Of a DNA stretch of 64,000 bases, positions 43,469 to 52,006 are shown piece by piece (within the stretch, counting starts at the first letter, position 1; each line of letters begins with the position of its first letter). Under the pieces are notes generated by a model. That model did not search any database. It had not been told where the DNA came from and saw nothing but the letters and a program-made list of their open reading frames with translations. This DNA comes from Streptomyces marianii (GTDB lineage Bacteria > Actinomycetota > Actinomycetes > Streptomycetales > Streptomycetaceae): NCBI RefSeq assembly GCF_005795905.1, contig NZ_VAWE01000001.1:3828001-3892000 (forward strand), written 5' to 3'. The translations under genes and the position numbers were made by a program.

Positions 43469-44657
43469 CGAACACCGCCTTGATGTCGTCCGCGGAGTAC
43501 CCGGTGGGGTAGCTCGTCGCGGGCCGGGGCGTGCTGTAGTGCTCGGCGAGCTTGTCGAACATCTCCTCCACCCGGGCGGTCAGGTAGCGGCTGGTGGTCT
43601 GGATGTTGGCGTGCCGCATGATCGCCTGGACCTCGACCGGCGTGAGCTTCCCGCCGTTCGCCATCCGGGACGCCGCCGTGTGACGGAGGTCGTGCAGGGT
43701 CCAGTTCGTGCCCAGCAGCTCGTTCGCCCGCTGCATGATCCGGCGCATCGCCCAGTAGGACAGGGGCCGATCGCTCCCGCTCCGGGTCCGCCAGACTGGC
43801 TCGTCCCGTGACGGCGTTCCCACTTCGTCGAGGTAGCGGGCCAGCCGGACGAACGCCTGCGGCGAGGCCGGCACTGCTTCCCGCTCCCGGGTTCCCTTGG
43901 AGATCACGTAGATCCGCTGGCCGGCCCAGTCGATGTCGTTCACCCCGACTCCGAGCAGCTCGACCGCGCGGGCGCCGCTGGAGACGTAGAACTCCAGCAG
44001 GGCGCGGTCGCGCTCGCATCCCATGCGATCGAACAGCTCATCCCAGAGCAGGTCAGGAATCGAGCGGGGCGGACGGTCGGAGACCTTCTGCCGAAGCCGA
44101 GCCCGACCCACGACCGCCCTCGGCTCCAACGGGCTGCGGTGCGCGAGGGCCCGCCGGCGCTGCGGCGACACGGGTACAGGGTTGACCACCGGCCCGTTGC
44201 CCTTATGGGCGTGGTACCCGTAGAAGCCGCTGATCACCGACAACGCGTGGTTGATCGTCCTGGGCGCATAGCCGGCACGGAGGGTCGGCTTGCCGGTCCT
44301 CAGGTTCACCGATCCCGGCGCGTCTCCACCCGCCCGCGTCCGCTGCCGCTGCGGATTTGAGGCCGTGCGTAGCCACCCTGCCAGCACCGCGACCTCAGCC
44401 TCAGTCGCCCTCTCCCACGCCACCCCCAGCAGCCACAGCAGTCGAAACCACCGCAGCAGGCCGTACCCGTAGCTGCGTACTGTCAGCGGACTGCAGTCGT
44501 TCAGCGCCAGGTCCCGCAGGTAGGGGGTAGCCGCCTCGATCTCGTCGTCGTACGCGTTCACGACGACGTACGGAGGATGGACGCCCCGAGCGGGGACAAC
44601 GGCCCCAACCCGGGGCAGCTCGGCCCGACCCTCGATCAGTTCATGTCGCAGTTCCAA
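43461..44657 (-). CDS. Tyrosine recombinase (TnpA-like)
   Basis: 398 residues from TTG 44657, chosen because AGGAGG lies 6 bases upstream; GTG 44681 is the more distal option. Core-binding domain LTVRSYGYGLLRWFRLLWLL and SVISGFYGYHAHKGNGPVVN; catalytic residues in SSGARAVELLGVGVNDIDW, LHDLRHTAASRMANGG and MRHANIQTTSRYL. Overlaps the larger recombinase gene by 8 bases, so the pair is co-translated. Confidence 0.87.
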   Translation of the reverse strand: MELRHELIEGRAELPRVGAVVPARGVHPPYVVVNAYDDEIEAATPYLRDLALNDCSPLTVRSYGYGLLRWFRLLWLLGVAWERATEAEVAVLAGWLRTASNPQRQRTRAGGDAPGSVNLRTGKPTLRAGYAPRTINHALSVISGFYGYHAHKGNGPVVNPVPVSPQRRRALAHRSPLEPRAVVGRARLRQKVSDRPPRSIPDLLWDELFDRMGCERDRALLEFYVSSGARAVELLGVGVNDIDWAGQRIYVISKGTREREAVPASPQAFVRLARYLDEVGTPSRDEPVWRTRSGSDRPLSYWAMRRIMQRANELLGTNWTLHDLRHTAASRMANGGKLTPVEVQAIMRHANIQTTSRYLTARVEEMFDKLAEHYSTPRPATSYPTGYSADDIKAVFGA

Positions 44658-44696
44658 AGGGTTCCTCCTCGTCGATCGCACTGACCATCACGTCGA

Positions 44697-45824
44697 TCAA
44701 CGAGGGGAGTTGGTGCAGATAACTGTGCAGGACCGATAGCGGCGCTCGACGAAACCGGGGTGGTAGTCCCAGCCGTCACCGATCCAGGAGGCCTGACCGT
44801 TGGCGACCGAGGTGCGGCCGTCGACCGACTGCGAGGAGTACGTGAACGCGACCTTGGGCGCGGGGCCGGCCGGCGGCGACGGGACGGTGAGCGGGTACGT
44901 CCAGGAGAACCCGCCGCCGCTGCCGCCCGCGGTCCAGGTGCCGGTCGCGGACAGCGGGGTCGCCTTGTACGTGCCGCCCGCGCCCGAGGCGGAGTCGGTG
45001 GCCGCGAGGACGACGGGGCCGCCGCCGGCCTGGGGGGACAGGCCCTGTGCCTGGCTCGCGGCGGGATCGACGGTGGCGCGGACGGTCTCGGCGGAGGGGT
45101 CGTTCTCGCTCGGGACGACGACCGCGGTGGTGCACTCCTCCAACTCGGGTGTGGTGAGGAAGCACTCGGGGAGCTGGGTGAGCCGGAGGCGGGAGGACCA
45201 CTCGGTGCCGTACAGGTCCTCGAAGGTGCCGTAGTCCAGCTCGATGTCGACGGGCGTGGAGCCGGTACCGGGGGGCGTGACGGTGATGATCGCGCCGTCG
45301 ACGTCGGCCGCTTCCGTGGTGGTGCGGGGTTCGACCTCGACGTCCCAGGTGCCGCTGGGGGCGGGCGGGTCGGGCTCGGTCTCGGTCGGGGACGCCTGGC
45401 CGATGCGGACGGGCAGCGTGCCGGCCTGGACGAGCTCTCCGCCCGCGTCGTCGAGGGGAACGGCGGCGTTTCCGCCGGCCGGGGGCGCGACATCGGTCGG
45501 GTTGTACTCGGCCGGGGGCTCGACGGGGTCGCCGGACCAGGCCGCGTTCTCGTCGATCCTCACCGCGTCCGGGTCCGCGGGGGCGTCCTGCTGGAGTGCG
45601 ACCAGGTTGGGGCCGTTGCGGGGGTCACCGGGCGGGATGGCCCAGGCCTGGGCCGGCAGCAGCGTCGCGACGAGCACGGCCGAGAGGACGATTCCGGTGC
45701 CGCGGGGGGCGGAGGTGCGGCGGCGGTGTGCCGAGCGCCTTCGATTGAGGGGCGAGACACGCGTACGAGGCAGGCTCCCTCGTCCGGGCAGGCGAAGCGT
45801 ACGTCCCGAATCGGACGAGGACAT
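44697..45824 (-). pseudogene. RHS polymorphic toxin, N-terminal part with signal peptide
   Basis: 375 codons. ATG 45824 (GGGGGG upstream). Signal peptide: Arg-rich N-region then GIVLSAVLVATLLPAQAWAI. Then an acidic Pro/Asp-rich mature start, a beta-rich domain (VDIELDYGTFEDLYGTEW, SWTYPLTVPSPPAGPAPKVA), and SQSVDGRTSVANGQASWIGD followed by WDYHPGFVERRYRSC, which marks the SpvB-like entry of secreted RHS proteins. The last 8 residues (VICTNSPR) are read from the insertion. Secreted by Sec; together with 33136-39108 it would give a protein of about 2360 residues. Confidence 0.85.
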
Positions 45825-46326
45825 GGAACCCCCCACTTCCACTGCGCGCCGGAACGGACAGCACGGGCACAGGGAATCGACAAATAGCCCGGCGATTGTG
45901 CAGGTGGACCGCACACAAAATCCACAACAGCAGGTCGCCTGTGACGTCAATCACGATCACGAAAGGACGGATTGTCGACTGAAGGGAATTGACGGCGCAT
46001 CAACCATCGAATCAGCGGGATCCGACAGCAGGACGTCATTCGAGATATGCCGGCGAAAGCATTCCAAAGATCACCCGAGGGTCGTGAACAATATCCCGGG
46101 ATGCCCTCTTTTCAAGGCTGCCGGATCGGGCGGGACAGCTGCTCACCGGCGCACCTCTCACCGAGTGGACGCATTCGGCGGGCCTGCGGTTCCGCTGGCC
46201 CGGGCACCGGCCGGGCGGTGACGAAAACGTGAGGATGAGTCATGCTCTGCTGCGCACGCATCTGCACAGAGCAGGAGTTCCGAGGGCAGCTCAGCCATCC
46301 AGGCGCCCGCGGGGGGAAAGGAAACG
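45825..46326. promoter_or_regulatory. Divergent promoter region between RHS and surface-protein genes
   Basis: 502 bases, visibly less GC-rich than the flanks, no gene I trust. It should hold both start regions. No specific operator recognised. Confidence 0.5.
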
Positions 46327-48366
46327 ATGGACGCCTCGAAGAACGTGGAGAGTACGGAGAATTCTCCACCACAGGAGGAAGCGCGGACCGAGGAAAAACG
46401 CACGGAGCCCGCGCCTGGCGATGACACGAATTCCATCGAACCACCCCTTGGCCGCGCCGAATTGAAGCAGCGTCGCAAGCGGCGCGGATTCGCCGTACTG
46501 GCCGCCGTGCTCGCCGCCGCCATCGCCCTCCCCGTGGGTGTGCACCTCACCGGCGAACGCGGGCAGCAGCCCTCGCCGCGCGCCGGGCGTGACGCCGCCC
46601 GTCAGCACCCGGTCGAAGCCGCCGAGGCGGCCCGGGAGGCGCGGCGCACCGGCAAGGACGTCGAGGTCACCGCCCGGCACACCCCGGACTCCACCACCTG
46701 GGCCCGGCCCGACGGGCTGCTCAGGACCCGAACGTACAGCGACACGATCCGGGCCAGGGTCGGCGGCGAGTGGAAGCCGGTCGACACGACCCTGCACCGC
46801 GTGGACGGTGGCTACGCGCCCCGGACCGTCAACGATCCGCTGCTGTTCAGCGCGGGCAGCGCGGACGGCCCCAAGGGCGGCGCAGGAGAAGAGGACGACG
46901 GCGGGCGGGCCTCCCGCTCGACCGTGCGGACGTCTCTGGCCGGGGTGGGAGCGGTCGGAACCGCGCCCTCGGACGGCACCTGGACCGACCTGGTCCGCAT
47001 GAGCACCGGCGGCCACGACCTCGTCGTGCGCTGGCCCGGTCCGCTGCCCGAGCCCCTGGTGAACGGGTCCCGTGCGCTGTACCGGAACGTGCGCCCCGGC
47101 ATCGACCTGCTGCTCACGGCGCGGGACGGCGGCTACTCGCACGTCCTCGTCGTCCACACCCGTCAGGCCGCGCAGGACCCGCTGCTGGACCGGCTCGACT
47201 ACCGGCTCTCCTCCCCCAGCCTGAGCTTCACGCTCGACGACGCCACGGACGTCGTCAGTGCCCGTGACAGCGCGGGCGAGGAGATCGCGTCCTCCCCGAC
47301 CCCGTACGTGTGGGACTCCGCCGGGGCCGTCAGGGCCACCATCGGCGAGCCCGTACCGGCGCCCGATCCGGCCGTGCGCTCCACGGCACTCGCCCTGCCG
47401 GGTCTCGCCGGGCCGCAGCCCGGGAGCCACGACGGTGTCCTCGACGCGAGCCTCGGCGACGGCGGCGTGCTCGGCCTCGACGTGGACGAGAAGCTGCTCA
47501 CCGATCCGGAGACGGTCTACCCGGTGTTCATCGACCCCTCCTTCAAGGGGCGGAAGAAGAACTGGACGCTGCTGTACGCGAAGTACCCCAGCTCCAGCTT
47601 CTACAACGGGCAGAACTTCAACGACGGCACCAACGACGCGCGCGTCGGCTACGAGTCGACCACGGGCGGGCTCTCCCGCTCCGTCTTCACCTTCGAGTAC
47701 GGCTCGACCCTGCACGGGACGAAGGTCCAGTCGGCGACCTTCCGCGCGCTGCAGACGTACTCCTGGGGCTGCTCGTCCCGTCAGTACAACCTCTATCTCA
47801 CCGGTGCGATCTCCAGCTCCAGCACCTGGAACAAGCAACCGAGCTGGACGCGCGTGCTGTCGAGCCAGACCAACGGGCACGGCTACAAGTCGGGCTCCTG
47901 CCCGGACAAGTGGGTCGCCATGGACATCAAGTCCGCAGCCCAGGAGGCGTCCGACAAGAAGTGGACGGCGCTCACCCTGGGGCTGCGTGCCGCGAACGAG
48001 AACGACACCAACGCCTGGAAGAAGTTCCAGGCCAACGGGGAGAGTTCCCCGTACGTCGAGGTCGTCTACAACCGGGCCCCGAACGAGCCGACGGGTTCGC
48101 TCATGAAGACCTCCCCGGGCGGCACGTGTGACACCGCCTCGCCCTACCTGTCGATCGGGAAGCAGGACATCACGTTCAGCTCCTCGGCCTCCGACGCCGA
48201 CGGAAACCTCAAGTACCTGCACCTGAAGGTCTGGCGCACGGGATACCCGAGCAGCCCGCTGCACGACGCGGACCATGCCACGAACAGCACCGGCGCCATG
48301 ACGCCGTACACCATCCCGTGGTCCAGTTTCACGCACGGCGCGACGTACACGTGGTCGGTGTACTAG
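46327..48366 (+). CDS. DNRLRE-domain secreted protein, ends at premature TAG
   Basis: 679 residues, ATG after GGAAAGGAA. N-terminal anchor or signal (RGFAVLAAVLAAAIALPVGVHL), then domains with RTRTYSDTIRARVGGEWKPVD, WTDLVRMSTGGHDLVVRWPG and VYPVFIDPSF, then the DNRLRE part (DARVGYESTTGGLSRSVFTF, AMDIKSAAQEA). The frame ends TYTWSVY-TAG, but the same frame continues open for 432 codons. Its gene is regularly paired with RHS genes in Streptomyces; probably part of the cell-surface presentation system. As it stands, truncated. Confidence 0.8.
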   Translation: MDASKNVESTENSPPQEEARTEEKRTEPAPGDDTNSIEPPLGRAELKQRRKRRGFAVLAAVLAAAIALPVGVHLTGERGQQPSPRAGRDAARQHPVEAAEAAREARRTGKDVEVTARHTPDSTTWARPDGLLRTRTYSDTIRARVGGEWKPVDTTLHRVDGGYAPRTVNDPLLFSAGSADGPKGGAGEEDDGGRASRSTVRTSLAGVGAVGTAPSDGTWTDLVRMSTGGHDLVVRWPGPLPEPLVNGSRALYRNVRPGIDLLLTARDGGYSHVLVVHTRQAAQDPLLDRLDYRLSSPSLSFTLDDATDVVSARDSAGEEIASSPTPYVWDSAGAVRATIGEPVPAPDPAVRSTALALPGLAGPQPGSHDGVLDASLGDGGVLGLDVDEKLLTDPETVYPVFIDPSFKGRKKNWTLLYAKYPSSSFYNGQNFNDGTNDARVGYESTTGGLSRSVFTFEYGSTLHGTKVQSATFRALQTYSWGCSSRQYNLYLTGAISSSSTWNKQPSWTRVLSSQTNGHGYKSGSCPDKWVAMDIKSAAQEASDKKWTALTLGLRAANENDTNAWKKFQANGESSPYVEVVYNRAPNEPTGSLMKTSPGGTCDTASPYLSIGKQDITFSSSASDADGNLKYLHLKVWRTGYPSSPLHDADHATNSTGAMTPYTIPWSSFTHGATYTWSVY

Positions 48367-49665
48367 AAGGACGCCGAGGGGGCCACCTCCGCATGGGGGC
48401 CTCCGTACACGACCGCGCTCTGCCAGTTCACCGTCGACCACTCGGCACCGAACAGCCCGGGCGTCTCGTCCGCGGCCTTCCCACCCCCCGGCGACGACGG
48501 CAGCACCTGGAGCACGGCCGCCTTCGGCACGGCGGGGCAGTTCGTCTTCACGCCCAACGGGCCGGCGACCAGCGTGAAGGAGTACCAGTACAGCTTCAAC
48601 ACGGCCTTCGACAAGAAGGCTCTGCCCGACGCGGCCAACGGCGGCCAGGCGGTCGTCACGCTCCAGCCGCCGCACGCCGGCCCCAGCGTGCTCTACGTAC
48701 GCAGCGCCGACAGCGTCGGTAACATCTCCGGGGTCACGAAGTACCTGTTCAACGTGCGGCCGAGCCCTCAACTGGACGCCGCCGGGGACGTCACCGGCGA
48801 CCAGGTGCCGGACGTCTACACCATCGACCCGTCGGGCAATCTCCTCCTGTACGCCAAGACCCAGGGCACCGACCGCCTCCACTTCTCCATGGCGGCCGCG
48901 TACTCGGCGGCCGGGGATTCCGCCGCACTGCTCGACGACGGGTACTGGACGGATGCACTGATCACGCACAACGGGGACTGGCTGCCCGGCGACGGCGTCC
49001 AGGATCTCGTCGCCCGGATGCCGGACGGGAAGCTCTACGTCTACCCCGGTGACGGATACGGCGGCTTCGACGTCGGGCAACGCCGGGAGATGCTGCTGCC
49101 GGGCGGCGCCCCGGCCCCCGGGACGCTCACCCAGATCCTGTCCGTCGGTGACGCCACCGGCGACGGACGCCCCGACCTGCTCGCCACGGCCGGCAGCGGC
49201 CTGTGGGCCTTCACCGGGTACACGGGGTCGAGTTTCAGCGCCGTCACCCAGCTCAGCGGGGACGACTGGTCGCAGCGGGATCTCGTGCAGGTCGACGACG
49301 TGAGGGGAGGCTCCGGGCTGGATCTCGTCTACCGGACCGACAGCACCGGCAGGATCTACCTCCGGCAGGGCAAGCTCGCCGGCGCCGGTACCGATCTGTC
49401 CTCGTTCGCCGTGCAGACGGCCGCCGAGGGCGGGGTCGACTTCCTCTACGGCAGCGCGGGATGGCACTCGGACGACGTGCCGTTCGTCCTGGGCACACCC
49501 GATGTGACCGGCGACGGAGTACCCGACGTCTGGGCCGTACGGTCGGACGGCAACGCCTCGGTGTATCTCGGGAGCGGCACCGTCCGGCTCAGTTCCACCG
49601 CGATGTTCAACGTCATCAACACCAGTGTCGGGACCAGCTGGAACGGTCACACCGCCATCGGCTGA
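48367..49665 (+). pseudogene. C-terminal FG-GAP/VCBS part of the same surface protein, beyond an in-frame TAG
   Basis: 432 codons in the same frame as 46327-48366 without any further stop: KDAEGATSAWGPPYTTALCQFTVDH, a fibronectin-like piece, then calcium-binding FG-GAP repeats (AAGDVTGDQVPDVYTIDPSG, SVGDATGDGRPDLLATA, TPDVTGDGVPDVWAVRSDG). One base change would restore a 1112-residue protein. Translation could in principle restart at GTG 48574. Confidence 0.8.
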
Positions 49666-49680
49666 CCCGCCGTACGCGAA

Positions 49681-49715
49681 GAGGGCGGCCCGCACACGGT
49701 GCGCGGGCCGCCCTC
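49681..49715. terminator. Perfect 13-bp hairpin after the surface-protein gene
   Basis: GAGGGCGGCCCGC, 9-base loop, GCGGGCCGCCCTC, 16 bases after the stop. Can serve both strands. Confidence 0.85.
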
Positions 49716-49750
49716 ACGTGCGCGGGGGCGCCGTCGCAACGCGGGCCGCG

Positions 49751-49822
49751 GTCACGGTCGCGGTCGCGGTCGCGGTCGCGGTCGCGGTCGCGGTCGCGGT
49801 CACAGTCGCGGTCACGGTCGCC
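49751..49822. repeat. Hexanucleotide tandem repeat (GTCGCG), 12 units
   Basis: Twelve GTCRCN hexamers in a row (eight GTCGCG; the others GTCACG, GTCACA, GTCGCC), just beyond the 3' end of the minus-strand gene stopping at 49838. Confidence 0.9.
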
Positions 49823-49837
49823 GGAGCGGACGCGCGG

Positions 49838-50506
49838 TCAGCTGAAGATGATCATCGAGCCCTGTCCCAGGCTCCGGGTCGCCGCCGCGTGCAGCCCCAG
49901 CCAGACATGGCGTTCACGGGCGAACGGGCTGTCGTCGTAGGGGATGGGACCCGCCGGCTCCTCCAGGGAGGTGGGGCGGGTGGGCGGGGCCGGGGCGGAC
50001 GGGGGGTTGGCGGGGTCGATGCCGATGGACGAGGCCACGTACTCGAGTTCGCGCAGCAGGCCCTGGGAGGAGCCCAGCGGGCCGCCGCCGGCGAGGAGTT
50101 CCTCGTTGGACAGGGGCTCGGGGAAGTCGACGGGAACGTAGGCGCCGGCGTGGTCGTAGTGCCACACCAGATGGGACTGCTGGGCCGTGGACTCGAACAT
50201 CTCCAGCAACTGCTCGTAGTCGCCGCCCAGTTCGTCGACGGGCGTCACCGCCAGCCCGCAGAGCTGGAGGAGGTACGCCCGGCGCAGGAAGTGCAGGGCG
50301 TCGTAGTCGAAGCCGGCGACCGGGGCGACGTCGCCCGAGAGGCCCGGCATGTAGGCGAAGACGGGAACGTTGGGCAGACCGGCCTCGGTGAGGGCCTTGT
50401 CGTACGAGGCGATCTCCTCGGCGAAGGGGTTGTCGGGGCTGTGGCACAGCACATCGACGAGGGGGACCAGCCAGAGGTCACAGGCCAAGACGGGCTCGCT
50501 CTCCAT
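49838..50506 (-). CDS. Conserved hypothetical protein
   Basis: 222 residues, MESEPVLACDLWLVPLVDVL. Acidic and soluble, with ADEI-type helices, AFYMPG-like FAYMPGLSGDVAPVAGFDYD and LVWHYDHAGAYVPVDFPEPL. A Pro-rich segment near residue 165 precedes a short C-terminal part. No family recognised; codon use is typical of the chromosome. First chromosomal gene after the island. Confidence 0.72.
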   Translation of the reverse strand: MESEPVLACDLWLVPLVDVLCHSPDNPFAEEIASYDKALTEAGLPNVPVFAYMPGLSGDVAPVAGFDYDALHFLRRAYLLQLCGLAVTPVDELGGDYEQLLEMFESTAQQSHLVWHYDHAGAYVPVDFPEPLSNEELLAGGGPLGSSQGLLRELEYVASSIGIDPANPPSAPAPPTRPTSLEEPAGPIPYDDSPFARERHVWLGLHAAATRSLGQGSMIIFS

Positions 50507-50875
50507 CGGAGTCGTAGCAGGTTGTGCGATGGTCGGGACAGCGTAGTGCTACTAGCACATCGCGCACAGTCAGCCGTCGCCGGACGGCCCGGCCCGGGTG
50601 GCGGCACCGGTCCGGGGGTCTGCAGGTCACATACCCATCCTCGGCCGGTCCGCGCGGTCCCGGGGCCCGCGAGTTCCCGCCGGTGCTCGGCCCCCGGACG
50701 GCGGGTGCTCCGAGGGCGGGTCCTCCGAGGGCGCCGCTGCCGCCGCCGGGAGTACCCCGCCGGTGCCGCTTCCGGCCGCTCGGAGCCCTCCACCCGCGCC
50801 CGTACCGCCGGTCCGGGTCGCCTGTGCGTTCCGCCGTCCTCACCGGGGCCGCGATCCCCGCCGGTTCCGCCGTTC
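50507..50875. other. Intergenic region with palindrome
   Basis: 369 bases, no gene seen. GTGCTACTAGCAC at 50546-50558 is a perfect palindrome around a central C, 40 bases upstream of the 49838-50506 gene start, and could be an operator for it. Remaining sequence is simple GC-rich. Confidence 0.45.
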
Positions 50876-51556
50876 TCACTCCGCACGCCGCTCCAGACGC
50901 TCCGCCCAGCGCAGGGCGAGGTCGTCGTCCACCGCGACCAGTGCCCGGGCGCCCGTGGCGTCGCCGCCGGTGATCGCGTCGACGAGCTGCTCGTGGCCGC
51001 TCCACAGCCAGTCCCCGAACTCGGGATCGGCCCGGAGCCGGGGCACGGCGAAGACCCAGGACTGCACGCGGAGCCGGTCGAGGAAGTCGGCGATGTAGCG
51101 GTTGGTGACGAGGGCGCCCAGCTCACGCCAGAACCGCAGGTCGTAGCCGATGAGGACGGTCAGGTCCCCGCAGCGGGCGGCCCGTGCCGCCTCCTCCGCC
51201 CGGCGGCGGACGGAGACCTGGGCCGCGCCCGTCGCCTGCCGGGCACCGGGGGCGCCGCCCTCGCGGAAGATGCCGTCCATGATGAGCGAGCGGGCCTCGA
51301 TCATGCCGCGGAAGTCCTCGACGGAGAAGCGGTGCACCTGGAAGCCGCGGTGCTGGTTGGAGTCGAGCAGGCCCTGTCCCGCGAGGTCGACGAGGGCCTC
51401 GCGAACGGGCGTGGCGGAGACGCCGTACTGCTCGGCGATCTGCTTGACCGTGAACTCCTGTCCGGGAAGCAGCCGTCCGGCCAGCACTTCGTCCCGCAAC
51501 GCGCCGGCGATCTGCTGCCGCAGGGTGTTGCGGGTGACAGCTCCGCTCGCGGGCAT
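50876..51556 (-). CDS. GntR-family regulator (FadR/FCD type)
   Basis: 226 residues. Winged helix: NTLRQQIAGALRDEVLAGRLLPGQEF, IAEQYGVSATPVREALVDLAGQGLL. C-terminal FCD ligand domain with DFRGMIEARSLIMDGI, DLRFWRELGALVTNRYIADFL and HEQLVDAITGGDATGARALV. The metal-binding His set is only partly visible. It lies in the same direction as the aminotransferase gene upstream and probably controls amino-acid or amine use by that enzyme. Confidence 0.9.
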   Translation of the reverse strand: MPASGAVTRNTLRQQIAGALRDEVLAGRLLPGQEFTVKQIAEQYGVSATPVREALVDLAGQGLLDSNQHRGFQVHRFSVEDFRGMIEARSLIMDGIFREGGAPGARQATGAAQVSVRRRAEEAARAARCGDLTVLIGYDLRFWRELGALVTNRYIADFLDRLRVQSWVFAVPRLRADPEFGDWLWSGHEQLVDAITGGDATGARALVAVDDDLALRWAERLERRAE

Positions 51557-52006
51557 GATGTCGGTCCCCTCCGTCCGGTTGCGGACACCCTAAGCCCCGC
51601 GACGGCCCAGCTCCGGCCCGCCCCGCATCGTCCCGGGGCCCGCCCCGGCCCGCCCCACATCGTCCCGGGGCCCGTCCCGGACGCACCGCGTCATCCCGGG
51701 GCCCAGCTCCGGCCCGCCCCACATCGTCCCGGGCCCCGCTCCGGCCCGCCCCACGTCGTCCCGAGCCCCGCACGAGCCCGGCAGCTCGGGCGCGGCCCCG
51801 AGTCCTGGGCCCGTCCACCCCGGACGGGCCGCCCGGTGCCCGCCGCCCCGGCCCCGGCCCCGGCCCCGGAGGAAGGTAGGAGGAAGGTAAGGGCACCCCG
51901 ACCCCGGTCCCGGCGCGGGCAGAAGGGCCGAGACCCGCGGTCCCGGCCCGTGACGGGGCGCACGGGCCCCGGCTGCGTCGGACGGCGTGTTCCGTCGGCC
52001 GCCGCG
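51557..52006. repeat. Intergenic imperfect tandem repeats
   Basis: From about 51610 to 51780 a unit of about 35-45 bases is repeated four to five times (CGGCCCGCCCCACATCGTCC with following GGGGCCCG). No gene. GC-rich filler to 52006. Confidence 0.65.

Larger units (their letters stand above)
39109..44725. mobile_element. Insertion splitting the RHS gene, with two tyrosine recombinases (Tn554-like)
   Basis: The RHS reading frame stops after ERRYRSC on one side (about 44727) and resumes at DRKNSPNND on the other (about 39105). Between are a barstar-family gene, an unknown gene, and two overlapping recombinase genes. The ends carry an imperfect inverted repeat, TTCTCTGCAC at 39111 and TTATCTGCAC (reverse strand) at about 44713-44722. 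A duplicated target is not obvious. Two paired recombinases of unequal size recall the TnpA/TnpB of Tn554; a TnpC gene is not seen. Confidence 0.75.

Noticed and set aside
46291..49695. A 1134-codon open frame on the minus strand over the DNRLRE/FG-GAP gene
   Set aside because: Shadow frame; the plus strand has the signal sequence, DNRLRE and FG-GAP repeats. It also does not rescue the TAG at 48364.
49751..49822. CRISPR array
   Set aside because: The units are contiguous hexamers with no spacers, and no cas genes are in the window.
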